A stretch of 64,000 nucleotides of DNA from Clostridium aceticum (GTDB lineage: Bacteria > Bacillota > Clostridia > Peptostreptococcales > Natronincolaceae), in assembly GCF_001042715.1 (NCBI RefSeq), contig NZ_CP009687.1, forward strand, positions 3,525,418 through 3,589,417, in the 5' to 3' direction. A program made the translations under genes and the position numbers. Shown here one piece after another: positions 44,650-52,327 of the stretch. The notes under the pieces were generated by a model. It was not told the origin of the DNA and searched no databases. It was given only the letters and a program-made list of their open reading frames with translations. Positions within the stretch are counted from its first letter, which is position 1. Each line of letters begins with the position of its first letter.

Positions 44650-44811
44650 TAACTTGACTTGTGCAATTTTTTTAGCTATGTTTGAACGGTAGTGAGTTTT
44701 CAAATTTTAGGATTTTTTATTGGAGGGAGCTTTAGTGTTGTCAATACTTAAAATTAAGTGAGCGTATATGTTTAATTTTCATTACTACATTAAGTAATTG
44801 CACAACTCAAA
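44650..44811. repeat. Family-B dispersed repeat, left arm shortened (B4)
   Basis: The ends AACTTGACTTGTGCAATTT and TAATTGCACAACTCAAAT are complete. The left half of the interior is deleted, so the sequence jumps from the terminus to GTTTGAACGGTAGTGAG. The right half (GGAGCTTTAGTGTTGTCAATACTT) is intact. Confidence 0.82.
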
Positions 44812-44872
44812 TATTTCGTTATTTATAGGCACACCTTAAGTTTCCAACTTGGGTATCTATCAAATAAACAAT

Positions 44873-44931
44873 ATGAACAAAATTAACAAAATTAACAAAA
44901 CGTTAACATCCCTTCTTAAGTGTGATAATAT
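44873..44931 (+). promoter_or_regulatory. Promoter with ATTAACAAA repeats before the fumarate-reductase-like gene
   Basis: TTAACA (44903-44908), a 17-base spacer and TAATAT (44926-44931) with an extended TG make a good promoter. Directly upstream three ATTAACAAA-like units follow each other (AACAAAATTAACAAAATTAACAAAA), suiting a response-regulator site. DcuR is the obvious candidate by position. Confidence 0.6.
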
Positions 44932-44970
44932 TAATTTCGTTAATTAATACACAAACAAGGAGGTTGTTTT

Positions 44971-46419
44971 ATGAAAAAGTCATTTAAAGTTATTTCCCTT
45001 GCTCTCGTATTGACACTTATTTTAACTGCTCTTATTGGTTGTTCAAGTCAAGAAGTAAGTGAGCCTGCTTCAGATACTGCTGAAAATAAGTCAACAGATA
45101 TCGTTGTTATCGGTTCTGGTGGTGCTGGGCTATCTGCTGCTATTGAAGCAAATGATGCTGGCAAAGAAGTTATTGTTGTGGAAAAAATGCCTATGGTGGG
45201 TGGTAATACCCTTAGAGCTACTGGTGGTTTAAATGCAGCTGGTACTTCTTCACAAGCTGCCATAGGAATAGAAGATAGTGTGGCATCTCATTATGAAGAT
45301 ACAATGAAGGGTGGTTATGAAAAAAACGATCCTGAATTGGTAGAAGCATTGACAAGTCAAGCTGCTGAAGCTGTTGAATGGTTGATTGAACTAGGTGCAG
45401 ATTTAAGTGACGTTGGAAGAATGGCTGGAGCAAGTCAAAACAGATCCCACCGACCTACTGGTGGTGCTCCTGTAGGTGCTCATCTTGTTCAAGTATTGAA
45501 AGAAGCTGCTGAAGAAAAAGGTATCGAAATCTTAACCGAAACAACAGCTTTAGAAATTCTAACTGAAGATGGAGAAATCAAAGGAATTATTGCTAAAGAT
45601 AAAAATAACAATGAGTTTACTATAGAAGCAACCGCTGTCATTGTAGCAACTGGTGGTTTTGGCTCTAATACTACAATGATTACAGAGTATGATGCAGCTT
45701 TAGATGGTTTTGGTACAACCAACCACCCTGGTGCTACTGGTGATGGTATTTCTATGGCTGTAGCTGTTGGTGCTGACCTTGTAGATATGGTTGAAATCCA
45801 AACACATCCTACAGTAGTTCCAGACAATGGTTATATGATTACCGAAGCCGTAAGAGGTAATGGTGCTATCTTAATCAACAGAGATGGTCAACGTTTTGTG
45901 AATGAACTAGGAACAAGAGATGTAGTTTCAGAGGCTACATTAGAGCAAGAAGAACAAACTGCCTTCTTATTCTTTGACGAAGGTATCAGAGAGAGTCTAA
46001 GTGCAATTGAAGGATATATCCGTCAAGGATTTACTACTGAAGCTGATAGTATTGAGGAACTAGCAGAAGCTTTAGGAATAGATGCTGAGAACTTAACAGC
46101 TACCGTTGAAGCTTACAACGGTTATGTAGCTGCAGGTGACGATCAAGATTTCGGCAGAGATGATATGCCAAGATCTCTTGAAAACAGTAAATTCTATGCA
46201 ATCGAAGTAGGTCCTGCTGTTCATCACACTATGGGTGGTTTAAGAATCAATGCCCTAGGACAAGTATTAGATAACGAAGGTACACCAATCTCTGGTTTAT
46301 ATGCTGCAGGTGAAGTAACTGGTGGTGTTCACGGTGGTAATAGACTAGGTGGAAATGCTTTAGCAGATTTAATCGTATTTGGTAGATTAGCTGGTAAGTC
46401 TGCTGGTTCAGATTTATAA
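44971..46419 (+). CDS. Exported fumarate-reductase-like flavoprotein (lipoprotein)
   Basis: A 482-aa lipoprotein with signal peptide and lipobox (LTALIGC, Cys at residue 24). It should sit on the outer face of the membrane. The FAD motif DIVVIGSGGAGLSAAIEA opens the domain. Active-site residues of flavocytochrome c fumarate reductases are conserved: EIQTHPTVV, TEAVRGNGAILIN, RFVNELGTRD, VHHTMGGLRIN and GGNRLGGNALAD. There is no heme motif and no FMN-binding domain, so its electron donor must be another protein. Likely reactions are fumarate or a related enoate (urocanate, methacrylate) reduction in anaerobic respiration. Control by the DcuSR-like pair just upstream is likely. Confidence 0.88.
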   Translation: MKKSFKVISLALVLTLILTALIGCSSQEVSEPASDTAENKSTDIVVIGSGGAGLSAAIEANDAGKEVIVVEKMPMVGGNTLRATGGLNAAGTSSQAAIGIEDSVASHYEDTMKGGYEKNDPELVEALTSQAAEAVEWLIELGADLSDVGRMAGASQNRSHRPTGGAPVGAHLVQVLKEAAEEKGIEILTETTALEILTEDGEIKGIIAKDKNNNEFTIEATAVIVATGGFGSNTTMITEYDAALDGFGTTNHPGATGDGISMAVAVGADLVDMVEIQTHPTVVPDNGYMITEAVRGNGAILINRDGQRFVNELGTRDVVSEATLEQEEQTAFLFFDEGIRESLSAIEGYIRQGFTTEADSIEELAEALGIDAENLTATVEAYNGYVAAGDDQDFGRDDMPRSLENSKFYAIEVGPAVHHTMGGLRINALGQVLDNEGTPISGLYAAGEVTGGVHGGNRLGGNALADLIVFGRLAGKSAGSDL

Positions 46420-46429
46420 TAAATTCATT

Positions 46430-46470
46430 GAAAGACCTATAGAGATCCCCCTCTCTATAGGTCTTTCTTT
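46430..46470 (+). terminator. Terminator after the fumarate-reductase-like gene
   Basis: GAAAGACCTATAGAGA and TCTCTATAGGTCTTTC form a 16-base perfect stem with a short loop, followed by TTTG. Confidence 0.9.
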
Positions 46471-46494
46471 GTTTCAAATACACACCAACTTTTC

Positions 46495-46523
46495 TTGACT
46501 TTTTCCTTATATTGGTATAGATT
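46495..46523 (+). promoter_or_regulatory. Possible promoter of the htrA operon
   Basis: TTGACT (46495-46500) and TAGATT (46518-46523) at a 17-base spacing, about 60 bases before the start codon. An alternative -10, TATAGA, lies two bases closer. Confidence 0.4.
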
Positions 46524-46583
46524 TTAAATATATATTATTTGATGTTTTTAAGTTTTCACTAATTTTAAGAGGAGGTATTTTTT

Positions 46584-47648
46584 TTGAAAAAAATTGCTGT
46601 ACTTATTACGATGATTGCCATTGTTTTTACTCAATCATTCACGGTCTTTGCTGAAGCTACTACTGCACCTACGCAACAAAGTATTCAGGAGTTGGTTAGA
46701 AATGTTGTTGAAGAAATGATTGAACAGGAAAATGAAGATTTTCGAATCGCAAAACTCATTGATGAAATCAACCAATCTGTAGTGGCGGTTATAGGCAGAA
46801 ATAAAACCTACAGACAACAAGATTACATATATTCAAAAATGCCAAATAACCTACAACATGGATCCGGTGTGATTGTCTCCTCCAACGGACAGATTATTAC
46901 CAACAATCATGTAGTAAAAGATATGGAGGAAATTTACGTTGTCATGTACGATGGTAACGCCTATAGGGCGCAGCTTTTATATAGTGATGATGAGATTGAT
47001 TTAGCTCTGATTAAAATTAATAAAGATAATTTGAAGCCTGTGGAACTAGAGAGTGTTGATAATGTTAAGGTTGGCAATACAGTTATTGCTATAGGAACTC
47101 CCCTCTATTTTAGTTATAGAAACAGTGCCAGCAGGGGTATCATCAGCGGTTTAAATCGTCCCGTAGATCAGACCTATACCTATCTACAAACAGATGCTTC
47201 TATCAACCCTGGCAATAGTGGCGGTCCTTTAATAAACATGGAGGGAAGGCTTGTGGGTATCAACACTTTAGGTTATATGTATTATTCAGGTATGAACTTT
47301 GCTATTCCTGTGGAAAATGTTTCCTATTTTTTAGAGCATTATAAGCAGTTTGGTAGAATAAAAAGATGCTATACCGGCATACAATTTGAAGAAAACTGGG
47401 CGGCAATGTTAGGAATCCCAACAACCCAAGGTCTTAGGGTTGTTACCCTGAGAAATGATGCGGTGGTATCCTCTAGTGAGATACAGGAGGGGGATATGCT
47501 GGAGGCTATTGATGGTATAAGAACCTCTTCCATCGCTGCCTACAACGAGATACTGAAAAAACATCTGCCGGGGGATGAAGTGACACTGACTTTCTCTAGG
47601 GAAGATAAATCTTTTGATATCAAAGTCATCTTAAAGGAACGTCCTTAA
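46584..47648 (+). CDS. HtrA/DegP-like secreted serine protease
   Basis: Envelope quality-control protease, 354 aa, exported by a signal peptide (IAVLITMIAIVFTQSFTVFA). The trypsin-like domain shows the catalytic His in ITNNHVVKDM, Asp in DEIDLALIKI and Ser in NPGNSGGPLINM. A C-terminal PDZ domain (about 255-350) includes LRVVTLRNDAVV and GDMLEAIDGIRTS. There is no second membrane anchor, so the protein may be released or held by the signal segment. The start is a TTG at 46584 after GGAGG. It is 30 bases before the next secreted protein gene, suggesting a protease and its substrate or partner. Confidence 0.9.
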   Translation: MKKIAVLITMIAIVFTQSFTVFAEATTAPTQQSIQELVRNVVEEMIEQENEDFRIAKLIDEINQSVVAVIGRNKTYRQQDYIYSKMPNNLQHGSGVIVSSNGQIITNNHVVKDMEEIYVVMYDGNAYRAQLLYSDDEIDLALIKINKDNLKPVELESVDNVKVGNTVIAIGTPLYFSYRNSASRGIISGLNRPVDQTYTYLQTDASINPGNSGGPLINMEGRLVGINTLGYMYYSGMNFAIPVENVSYFLEHYKQFGRIKRCYTGIQFEENWAAMLGIPTTQGLRVVTLRNDAVVSSSEIQEGDMLEAIDGIRTSSIAAYNEILKKHLPGDEVTLTFSREDKSFDIKVILKERP

Positions 47649-47678
47649 GATAATATTATAGGAATGGAGTTGAAATCA

Positions 47679-49544
47679 TTGAAATATAAAAAGTGTACTA
47701 TAGTTCTAGTCCTTTGTTTATCTATTTTTATAGCATCAATCCCTTCTTTTGCATATGCCCTTGAAGATGGGGTCATCGACTTATATGAAGTCTTTTCTAA
47801 TACAAAAGATCGAATGAAGACAGAAGTAGGAAGCCGTATTTTTAAATGGTCTATGCATTTGCCAGATGATGCAGTTGTATATAAGTCTGATAGAGTAAAC
47901 TATTTCAATATGTCTACCGATAGTTATAAGTCTCAGGTTTCTTTAGAAGTCATCAAAAATGAACAAAAATATAGCCTAGAAGATATCTTATATAGTAAAC
48001 AAATGAATACCAATGATTTTAATTACTATTGGTATTACTCCCAAAAAGAATTTACATTTAATATCCAACAGGATGATCATGGAGAAAAGCATATTCGTAT
48101 TATAAAAATGGACCCCTACTATGACTACTACCTAGTAGATGCTGCCGCAGAAGAATTTAGTTCCTATATTGAAAATCGCATTTATATTAAGAATGACTAC
48201 ATATATAACCTGGAAATAAGAATGGAAGGAAGATATTATCGAGAGAACCCAGAGATGTTTAGCAAATTAGCCTCTTCTTTTATACTGGATTATGATGAAA
48301 ACAATCCTTATATTAAGGAATTATCAGACTCCGTCAGTGAGCCTAGATTATACGAAAATACCAGCTATGGTTGGGAAATCACTGTGAATCCTTACTGGAA
48401 AGAAGAAGGAATTTCCAATGCAAGAGTACAGCAATTTACTGCTGTCTATAGCCACGAAGAGATTTATGGAAATGAAAAAAATGAAGAAGCACAAGAATCC
48501 CAAACACTCCTAGATCATTATCTACCCTTTAGAGAGGGGATTTCTGTAAGTTTAGTAAGTTCTGCAGCAGCTAACGAAACTGCTGAAATATGGGGACGTC
48601 AAGAAATAGAGCAACTCCAACAAAACTATAATGACAAAGTCTATGAAATACTATTAACAGAAAAAGTTACCTTGGGGGATGTGGAAGGTTATCGTGTAAA
48701 GGTGAAGTATAGTACCGCCCCACAAAATCCTTATATAGTAGATACATTATATGTTATAGGAAAAGGCTATAAATACCGTGTCGTTGCTAGTATCTCTGAT
48801 AACAAGTATAAGGAACCCAAAACCAAGGAAGCTTTTGAAAGTATGCTGAAGTCCTTTAAACTTACAAATCAGCACAGTAAGTATTTAGGTAAAATCCTAG
48901 ATCCTACTGATCTTATTAACTGGAATGCTTCAAAGGAAATAAAAACAAAGAAATATAATTTTAAAGCCACCTTAACGAGAAAGTGGCATACCTACGATAA
49001 TTTTTATAGCGGTAATTATTATGGCTACTATGATTATTACGATAAATACTATTACGGTCACATAAGCAATCAAGAAAGTGTTAATGCCTACCAAACTGGC
49101 AACAATCTGAACTTGATGATGATGGCGGGTTTTGATACCAGAGGTATTGAGGACAGTATTCATGATTACGTAAAAAATCTATTGGACCGAGATGAAGTCC
49201 GTATAGGGTTGGCTTCAGTTGATGTGTCCTCTACAGCAGTAGAATCAGTAAAACTTTATAGAATTATAACGGAGTATGATCTTGCTGGGATGAATGAATT
49301 TGCTGAAAATAATGCAACGAAATCTTATGATTACAATCAATTAAACAATCAATACACCTATATGATAAAAGTTGGAAATGACTTATACACACAAACGGTG
49401 TCCATACCTTTGGCAAATACTACAGCCTATACAAAAGCTGAGATGGAAAAAGTTTGGAAGAATACACAAATTAATGGCATCAACTATAGCCCAAAGATTA
49501 AAAACTGGCATCAACATAAACTCAGTGAATTCCAAGATAAATAG
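47679..49544 (+). CDS. Large secreted protein with a tyrosine-rich segment, unknown
   Basis: About 621 aa with a clear signal peptide (CTIVLVLCLSIFIASIPSFAYA). The rest is soluble and beta-rich in appearance, with repeated blocks around WSMHLPDDAVVY, YGWEITVNPYWKE and NFKATLTRKWHTY that look like three related domains. Near residues 444-465 lies a tyrosine-rich run (SGNYYGYYDYYDKYYY). No enzyme motif is recognised. An ATG 15 bases upstream has no usable SD; the TTG at 47679 is 9 bases after GGAG and gives a normal signal peptide. It is co-transcribed with the HtrA-like protease. A cell-surface or spore-envelope role is speculation. Confidence 0.75.
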   Translation: MKYKKCTIVLVLCLSIFIASIPSFAYALEDGVIDLYEVFSNTKDRMKTEVGSRIFKWSMHLPDDAVVYKSDRVNYFNMSTDSYKSQVSLEVIKNEQKYSLEDILYSKQMNTNDFNYYWYYSQKEFTFNIQQDDHGEKHIRIIKMDPYYDYYLVDAAAEEFSSYIENRIYIKNDYIYNLEIRMEGRYYRENPEMFSKLASSFILDYDENNPYIKELSDSVSEPRLYENTSYGWEITVNPYWKEEGISNARVQQFTAVYSHEEIYGNEKNEEAQESQTLLDHYLPFREGISVSLVSSAAANETAEIWGRQEIEQLQQNYNDKVYEILLTEKVTLGDVEGYRVKVKYSTAPQNPYIVDTLYVIGKGYKYRVVASISDNKYKEPKTKEAFESMLKSFKLTNQHSKYLGKILDPTDLINWNASKEIKTKKYNFKATLTRKWHTYDNFYSGNYYGYYDYYDKYYYGHISNQESVNAYQTGNNLNLMMMAGFDTRGIEDSIHDYVKNLLDRDEVRIGLASVDVSSTAVESVKLYRIITEYDLAGMNEFAENNATKSYDYNQLNNQYTYMIKVGNDLYTQTVSIPLANTTAYTKAEMEKVWKNTQINGINYSPKIKNWHQHKLSEFQDK

Positions 49545-49550
49545 TTAAGC

Positions 49551-49582
49551 ATAGGGGAGAAAAATTCTCCCCTATTTTTATT
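49551..49582 (+). terminator. Terminator after the secreted protein gene
   Basis: ATAGGGGAGAA and TTCTCCCCTAT form a tight hairpin followed by TTTTTATT. Confidence 0.9.
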
Positions 49583-49587
49583 GTCCA

Positions 49588-49632
49588 ATCATTAGCATTA
49601 ACTTAATCCATAGTTTGTCATCCTCAAGAAGT
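49588..49632. repeat. Family-A repeat remnant
   Basis: Only the left end is left (ATCATTAGCATTAACTTAAT, then CATAGTTTGTCATCCTCAAG). The rest is lost. Confidence 0.65.
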
Positions 49633-49684
49633 CACCTTCTATTTTGTATAAATCAGCAGTGTTTAGACAATAATGATAACTAGT

Positions 49685-49747
49685 GTCTTGAACTGTGCAA
49701 TAACTAAGCCTTTCACTGAAACAACTAGAAAAATTGCATAAGTTGAA
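49685..49747. repeat. Family-B repeat remnant (B5)
   Basis: The ends GTCTTGAACTGTGCAATAA and ATTGCATAAGTTGA resemble family-B termini, but the interior is reduced to about 30 bases. It lies just before the second rubrerythrin gene, in its promoter region. Confidence 0.5.
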
Positions 49748-49781
49748 GGAATATAATGAATTTCCAAGGAGGAGTTTTATC

Positions 49782-50342
49782 ATGGCGGTACAAAATGCAA
49801 TGACAGCAGACTTTTTAAGATCTGCCTATGGTGGAGAAAGTATGGCGCATATGCGTTACCTTATTTGGGCTGATGTAGCAGATAAGGAAAAGATGCCTAA
49901 TATAGGTAGACTCTTTAGGGCTATTGCCTATGCTGAATATGCTCATGCTGATAATCATTTTAGAGAACTAAAGGAACAGAAGGGTGACTTCACCGTACCT
50001 GCAGGTGCTATCTTCGGTATAGGAAATACTGTAGAAAATCTTCAAGGCGGTATTGATGGAGAACTTCATGAAATAGAGCAAATGTACCCTGTTTACTTAG
50101 AAACTGCCCGTTTTCAAAATGAAAAGGGAGCAGAAAGGGCCTTCCATTACGCTTTAGAAGCAGAAAAAGTACATGCTACTCTTTTCAAGGCTGCACAGGA
50201 TGTAGCTCGTCAAGGAAAAGACATGGATATAAATGATGTACATGTTTGTAATGTATGCGGTCATACAACTACCGATGGCTTACCTGACCAATGCCCTATA
50301 TGTGGTGCTAAAAAAGAAGCTTATAAAATATTTGCAGCTTAA
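49782..50342 (+). CDS. Rubrerythrin, second copy
   Basis: A 186-aa peroxide-reducing diiron protein. The ligand helices read YGGESMAHMRYL, AYAEYAHADNHF, DGELHEIEQMYP and ALEAEKVHATLF. The C-terminal rubredoxin-like site has CNVCG and CPICG. It is clearly diverged from the copy at 9473 and lacks that protein's cysteine tail, so this is not a recent duplication. A 16-codon upstream extension in the same frame is rejected: the ATG at 49782 follows AAGGAGGAG. I see no convincing PerR box, so the two copies may be controlled differently. Confidence 0.94.
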   Translation: MAVQNAMTADFLRSAYGGESMAHMRYLIWADVADKEKMPNIGRLFRAIAYAEYAHADNHFRELKEQKGDFTVPAGAIFGIGNTVENLQGGIDGELHEIEQMYPVYLETARFQNEKGAERAFHYALEAEKVHATLFKAAQDVARQGKDMDINDVHVCNVCGHTTTDGLPDQCPICGAKKEAYKIFAA

Positions 50343-50349
50343 ATCTATA

Positions 50350-50392
50350 AAAGTCAGCCTCTTCATTAGAAATAGGCTGACTTAATTTTTTT
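50350..50392. terminator. Two-way terminator between rubrerythrin and the glycogen operon
   Basis: AAGTCAGCCT and AGGCTGACTT form the stem, with TTTTTTT on the plus strand. The final codons and stop of the GH13 gene lie inside it. It can end both convergent transcripts. Confidence 0.85.
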
Positions 50393-52306
50393 CCCTAAGA
50401 ATACTCTACCCTCTAAAGGTTTTAATTCAATTTCTATACTGTTTTCTATATAGATCTCTTCATGATGGTGAAACATATCCTTCAATTGAAGAGTTTTTAC
50501 TTTGTCCCTTGTGTCTATAAGGATTTTGTGGTTTTCCTTCTCACTTCTATTAAAGAAAATTAAAGCCTGATGATGATGATTTTCTCTTATAAAACCATAA
50601 ACCCCTTCATGATTATATAGAGGCAGCCATTCGCCACTTTTAAAAACATCATTTTTATTGCGAAGTGAAATAACCTTTTTATACCATTGTAATAAATCTT
50701 TATCTTCTTCACCCCATGGATAGGTCCTTCTGTTCAGTGGGTCCTCTAAACCCTCCATACCAACTTCATCACCATAATAAATAGAAGGAACACCTGGAAA
50801 GGTCATTTGAAATAAAGCCAGAAGTTTTAACCTTTTTACAGCTAGCCTTCTTTCTTCTTCATTGAGTTTTTGTTTTTCTTTTTCTCTTTGGGTAATATGA
50901 TTCTCTACATAGGGTTTCCCCAATAAGGTTAAAATTCTTGGCACATCATGACTGCCAATCAAGTTCATCATACTATAAAAATATTCCTTAGGATAATTTT
51001 CATAAAGCGTCATCAGCCTTTTATTTAGATCTTCTGCTGAAATTTTCTCTGTAAAGAAATCCAATACTGCTTCTCTAAAGGGATAGTTCATCACAGAATC
51101 TAGCTCTTCCCCTAGTAGGTATTCCCTTTTTTCTCCGTAGCTTATTTTATTAGAAGCGTCCTCCCACACCTCCCCAATCAAGATGGCATCTTGATCTGCT
51201 TCCTTCAAGGTCTTTTTAAATACTTTAATAAAGGCATCTGGAAGTTCATCTGCCACGTCCAATCGCCAGCCTTTAGCTCCTAAGTCTATCCAATATCTTA
51301 AAACACTATCTTCTGCTTCTATAATAAAGTTTCTATAGGGGGCTTCCATCTCGTTGACATTAGGCATATTGGTAATTCCCCACCAACAATCATATTTATC
51401 AGGAAATTCATGAAATCGGTACCATGAATAATAAGGAGATGCCTCACCTTGATAAGCACCTAAAGTAGGATAGTTACCTTCTTTATTAAAATAAATGCTA
51501 TCACTGCCTGTATGACTAAATACACCGTCTAGTATAACAACGATCCCTAAAGCTTCTGCTGCTGAACACAATTTCTCAAATATCTTATTATTTCCCAATA
51601 AAGGATCGATGGTTTTATAGTCAGAGACATCATAGCGATGATTGCTGGGGGACTTAAAAATAGGATTCAAGTAAATCGTACTAATACCCAATTCCTTCAA
51701 ATAAGTCAGCTTTCTCATAATGCCCAATAGATTCCCGCCAAAAAAATCCCATCTCGCTATTTCATTACTGCCGCCGTCCCTAATATACATAGGGGTATCC
51801 CTCCAACTACTATAGATAAAAGAATCTTTCTTTATTTCTAATAGCTGACCTTCTTCTCTATAAAACCGATCAGGAAAAATCTGGTAAATAATCCCTTCCT
51901 TAAACCACTGGGGCACAGAAACATCTTCTTTATGAACAGTGATTTGATACTTAGGAGGCTCCTCCTCCTTCAATAGACCTTCACCTCCAAAACCACCTTC
52001 ATTATTACCATAATAATAATTCTTTGAAGCTGTCTCTATAACAAAGCAATAATATAACAGACACGGAAATGAAGGCGTTCTGACCTTTATCTGATATATT
52101 TTCTTCCCTTCTATCTCTTGATAAAAATCCATAGGCACTATCTCTTCACCTATTTTAGTGTTAAAAAGTTTTATATAAACTCCCCTAACTGTCTCTTTAT
52201 TACTCACCCTTAATCTAATATTTACCTCTTGATTACAAGCAACAGCCCCAAAGGGGCTGCGATAAAAATTTTCATGGGAATTATGGAAGGCTTCAAGTGG
52301 CTTCAT
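50366..52306 (-). CDS. GH13 alpha-glucosidase (neopullulanase/amylopullulanase-like)
   Basis: A 646-aa alpha-amylase family enzyme with no signal peptide, so it works on internal glycogen or maltodextrin. An N-terminal beta-sandwich (about 1-130) is followed by the barrel, with IYQIFPDRFYREEG, catalytic Asp in KGWRLDVADELP, Glu in ILIGEVWEDA and Asp in LIGSHDVPRIL. The closing beta domain contains LIFFNRSEKENHK. It is the last gene of the glycogen operon, 21 bases after glgP. It probably trims limit branches (alpha-1,6 or alpha-1,4) left by phosphorylase. Confidence 0.88.
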   Translation of the reverse strand: MKPLEAFHNSHENFYRSPFGAVACNQEVNIRLRVSNKETVRGVYIKLFNTKIGEEIVPMDFYQEIEGKKIYQIKVRTPSFPCLLYYCFVIETASKNYYYGNNEGGFGGEGLLKEEEPPKYQITVHKEDVSVPQWFKEGIIYQIFPDRFYREEGQLLEIKKDSFIYSSWRDTPMYIRDGGSNEIARWDFFGGNLLGIMRKLTYLKELGISTIYLNPIFKSPSNHRYDVSDYKTIDPLLGNNKIFEKLCSAAEALGIVVILDGVFSHTGSDSIYFNKEGNYPTLGAYQGEASPYYSWYRFHEFPDKYDCWWGITNMPNVNEMEAPYRNFIIEAEDSVLRYWIDLGAKGWRLDVADELPDAFIKVFKKTLKEADQDAILIGEVWEDASNKISYGEKREYLLGEELDSVMNYPFREAVLDFFTEKISAEDLNKRLMTLYENYPKEYFYSMMNLIGSHDVPRILTLLGKPYVENHITQREKEKQKLNEEERRLAVKRLKLLALFQMTFPGVPSIYYGDEVGMEGLEDPLNRRTYPWGEEDKDLLQWYKKVISLRNKNDVFKSGEWLPLYNHEGVYGFIRENHHHQALIFFNRSEKENHKILIDTRDKVKTLQLKDMFHHHEEIYIENSIEIELKPLEGRVFLGKKIKSAYF

Positions 52307-52327
52307 AACATCACCTGCTTTTTTATT

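Noticed and set aside
49640-49690. PerR box before the second rubrerythrin
   Set aside because: The best candidate (GACAATAATGATAAC) matches only about 9 of 14 consensus positions.
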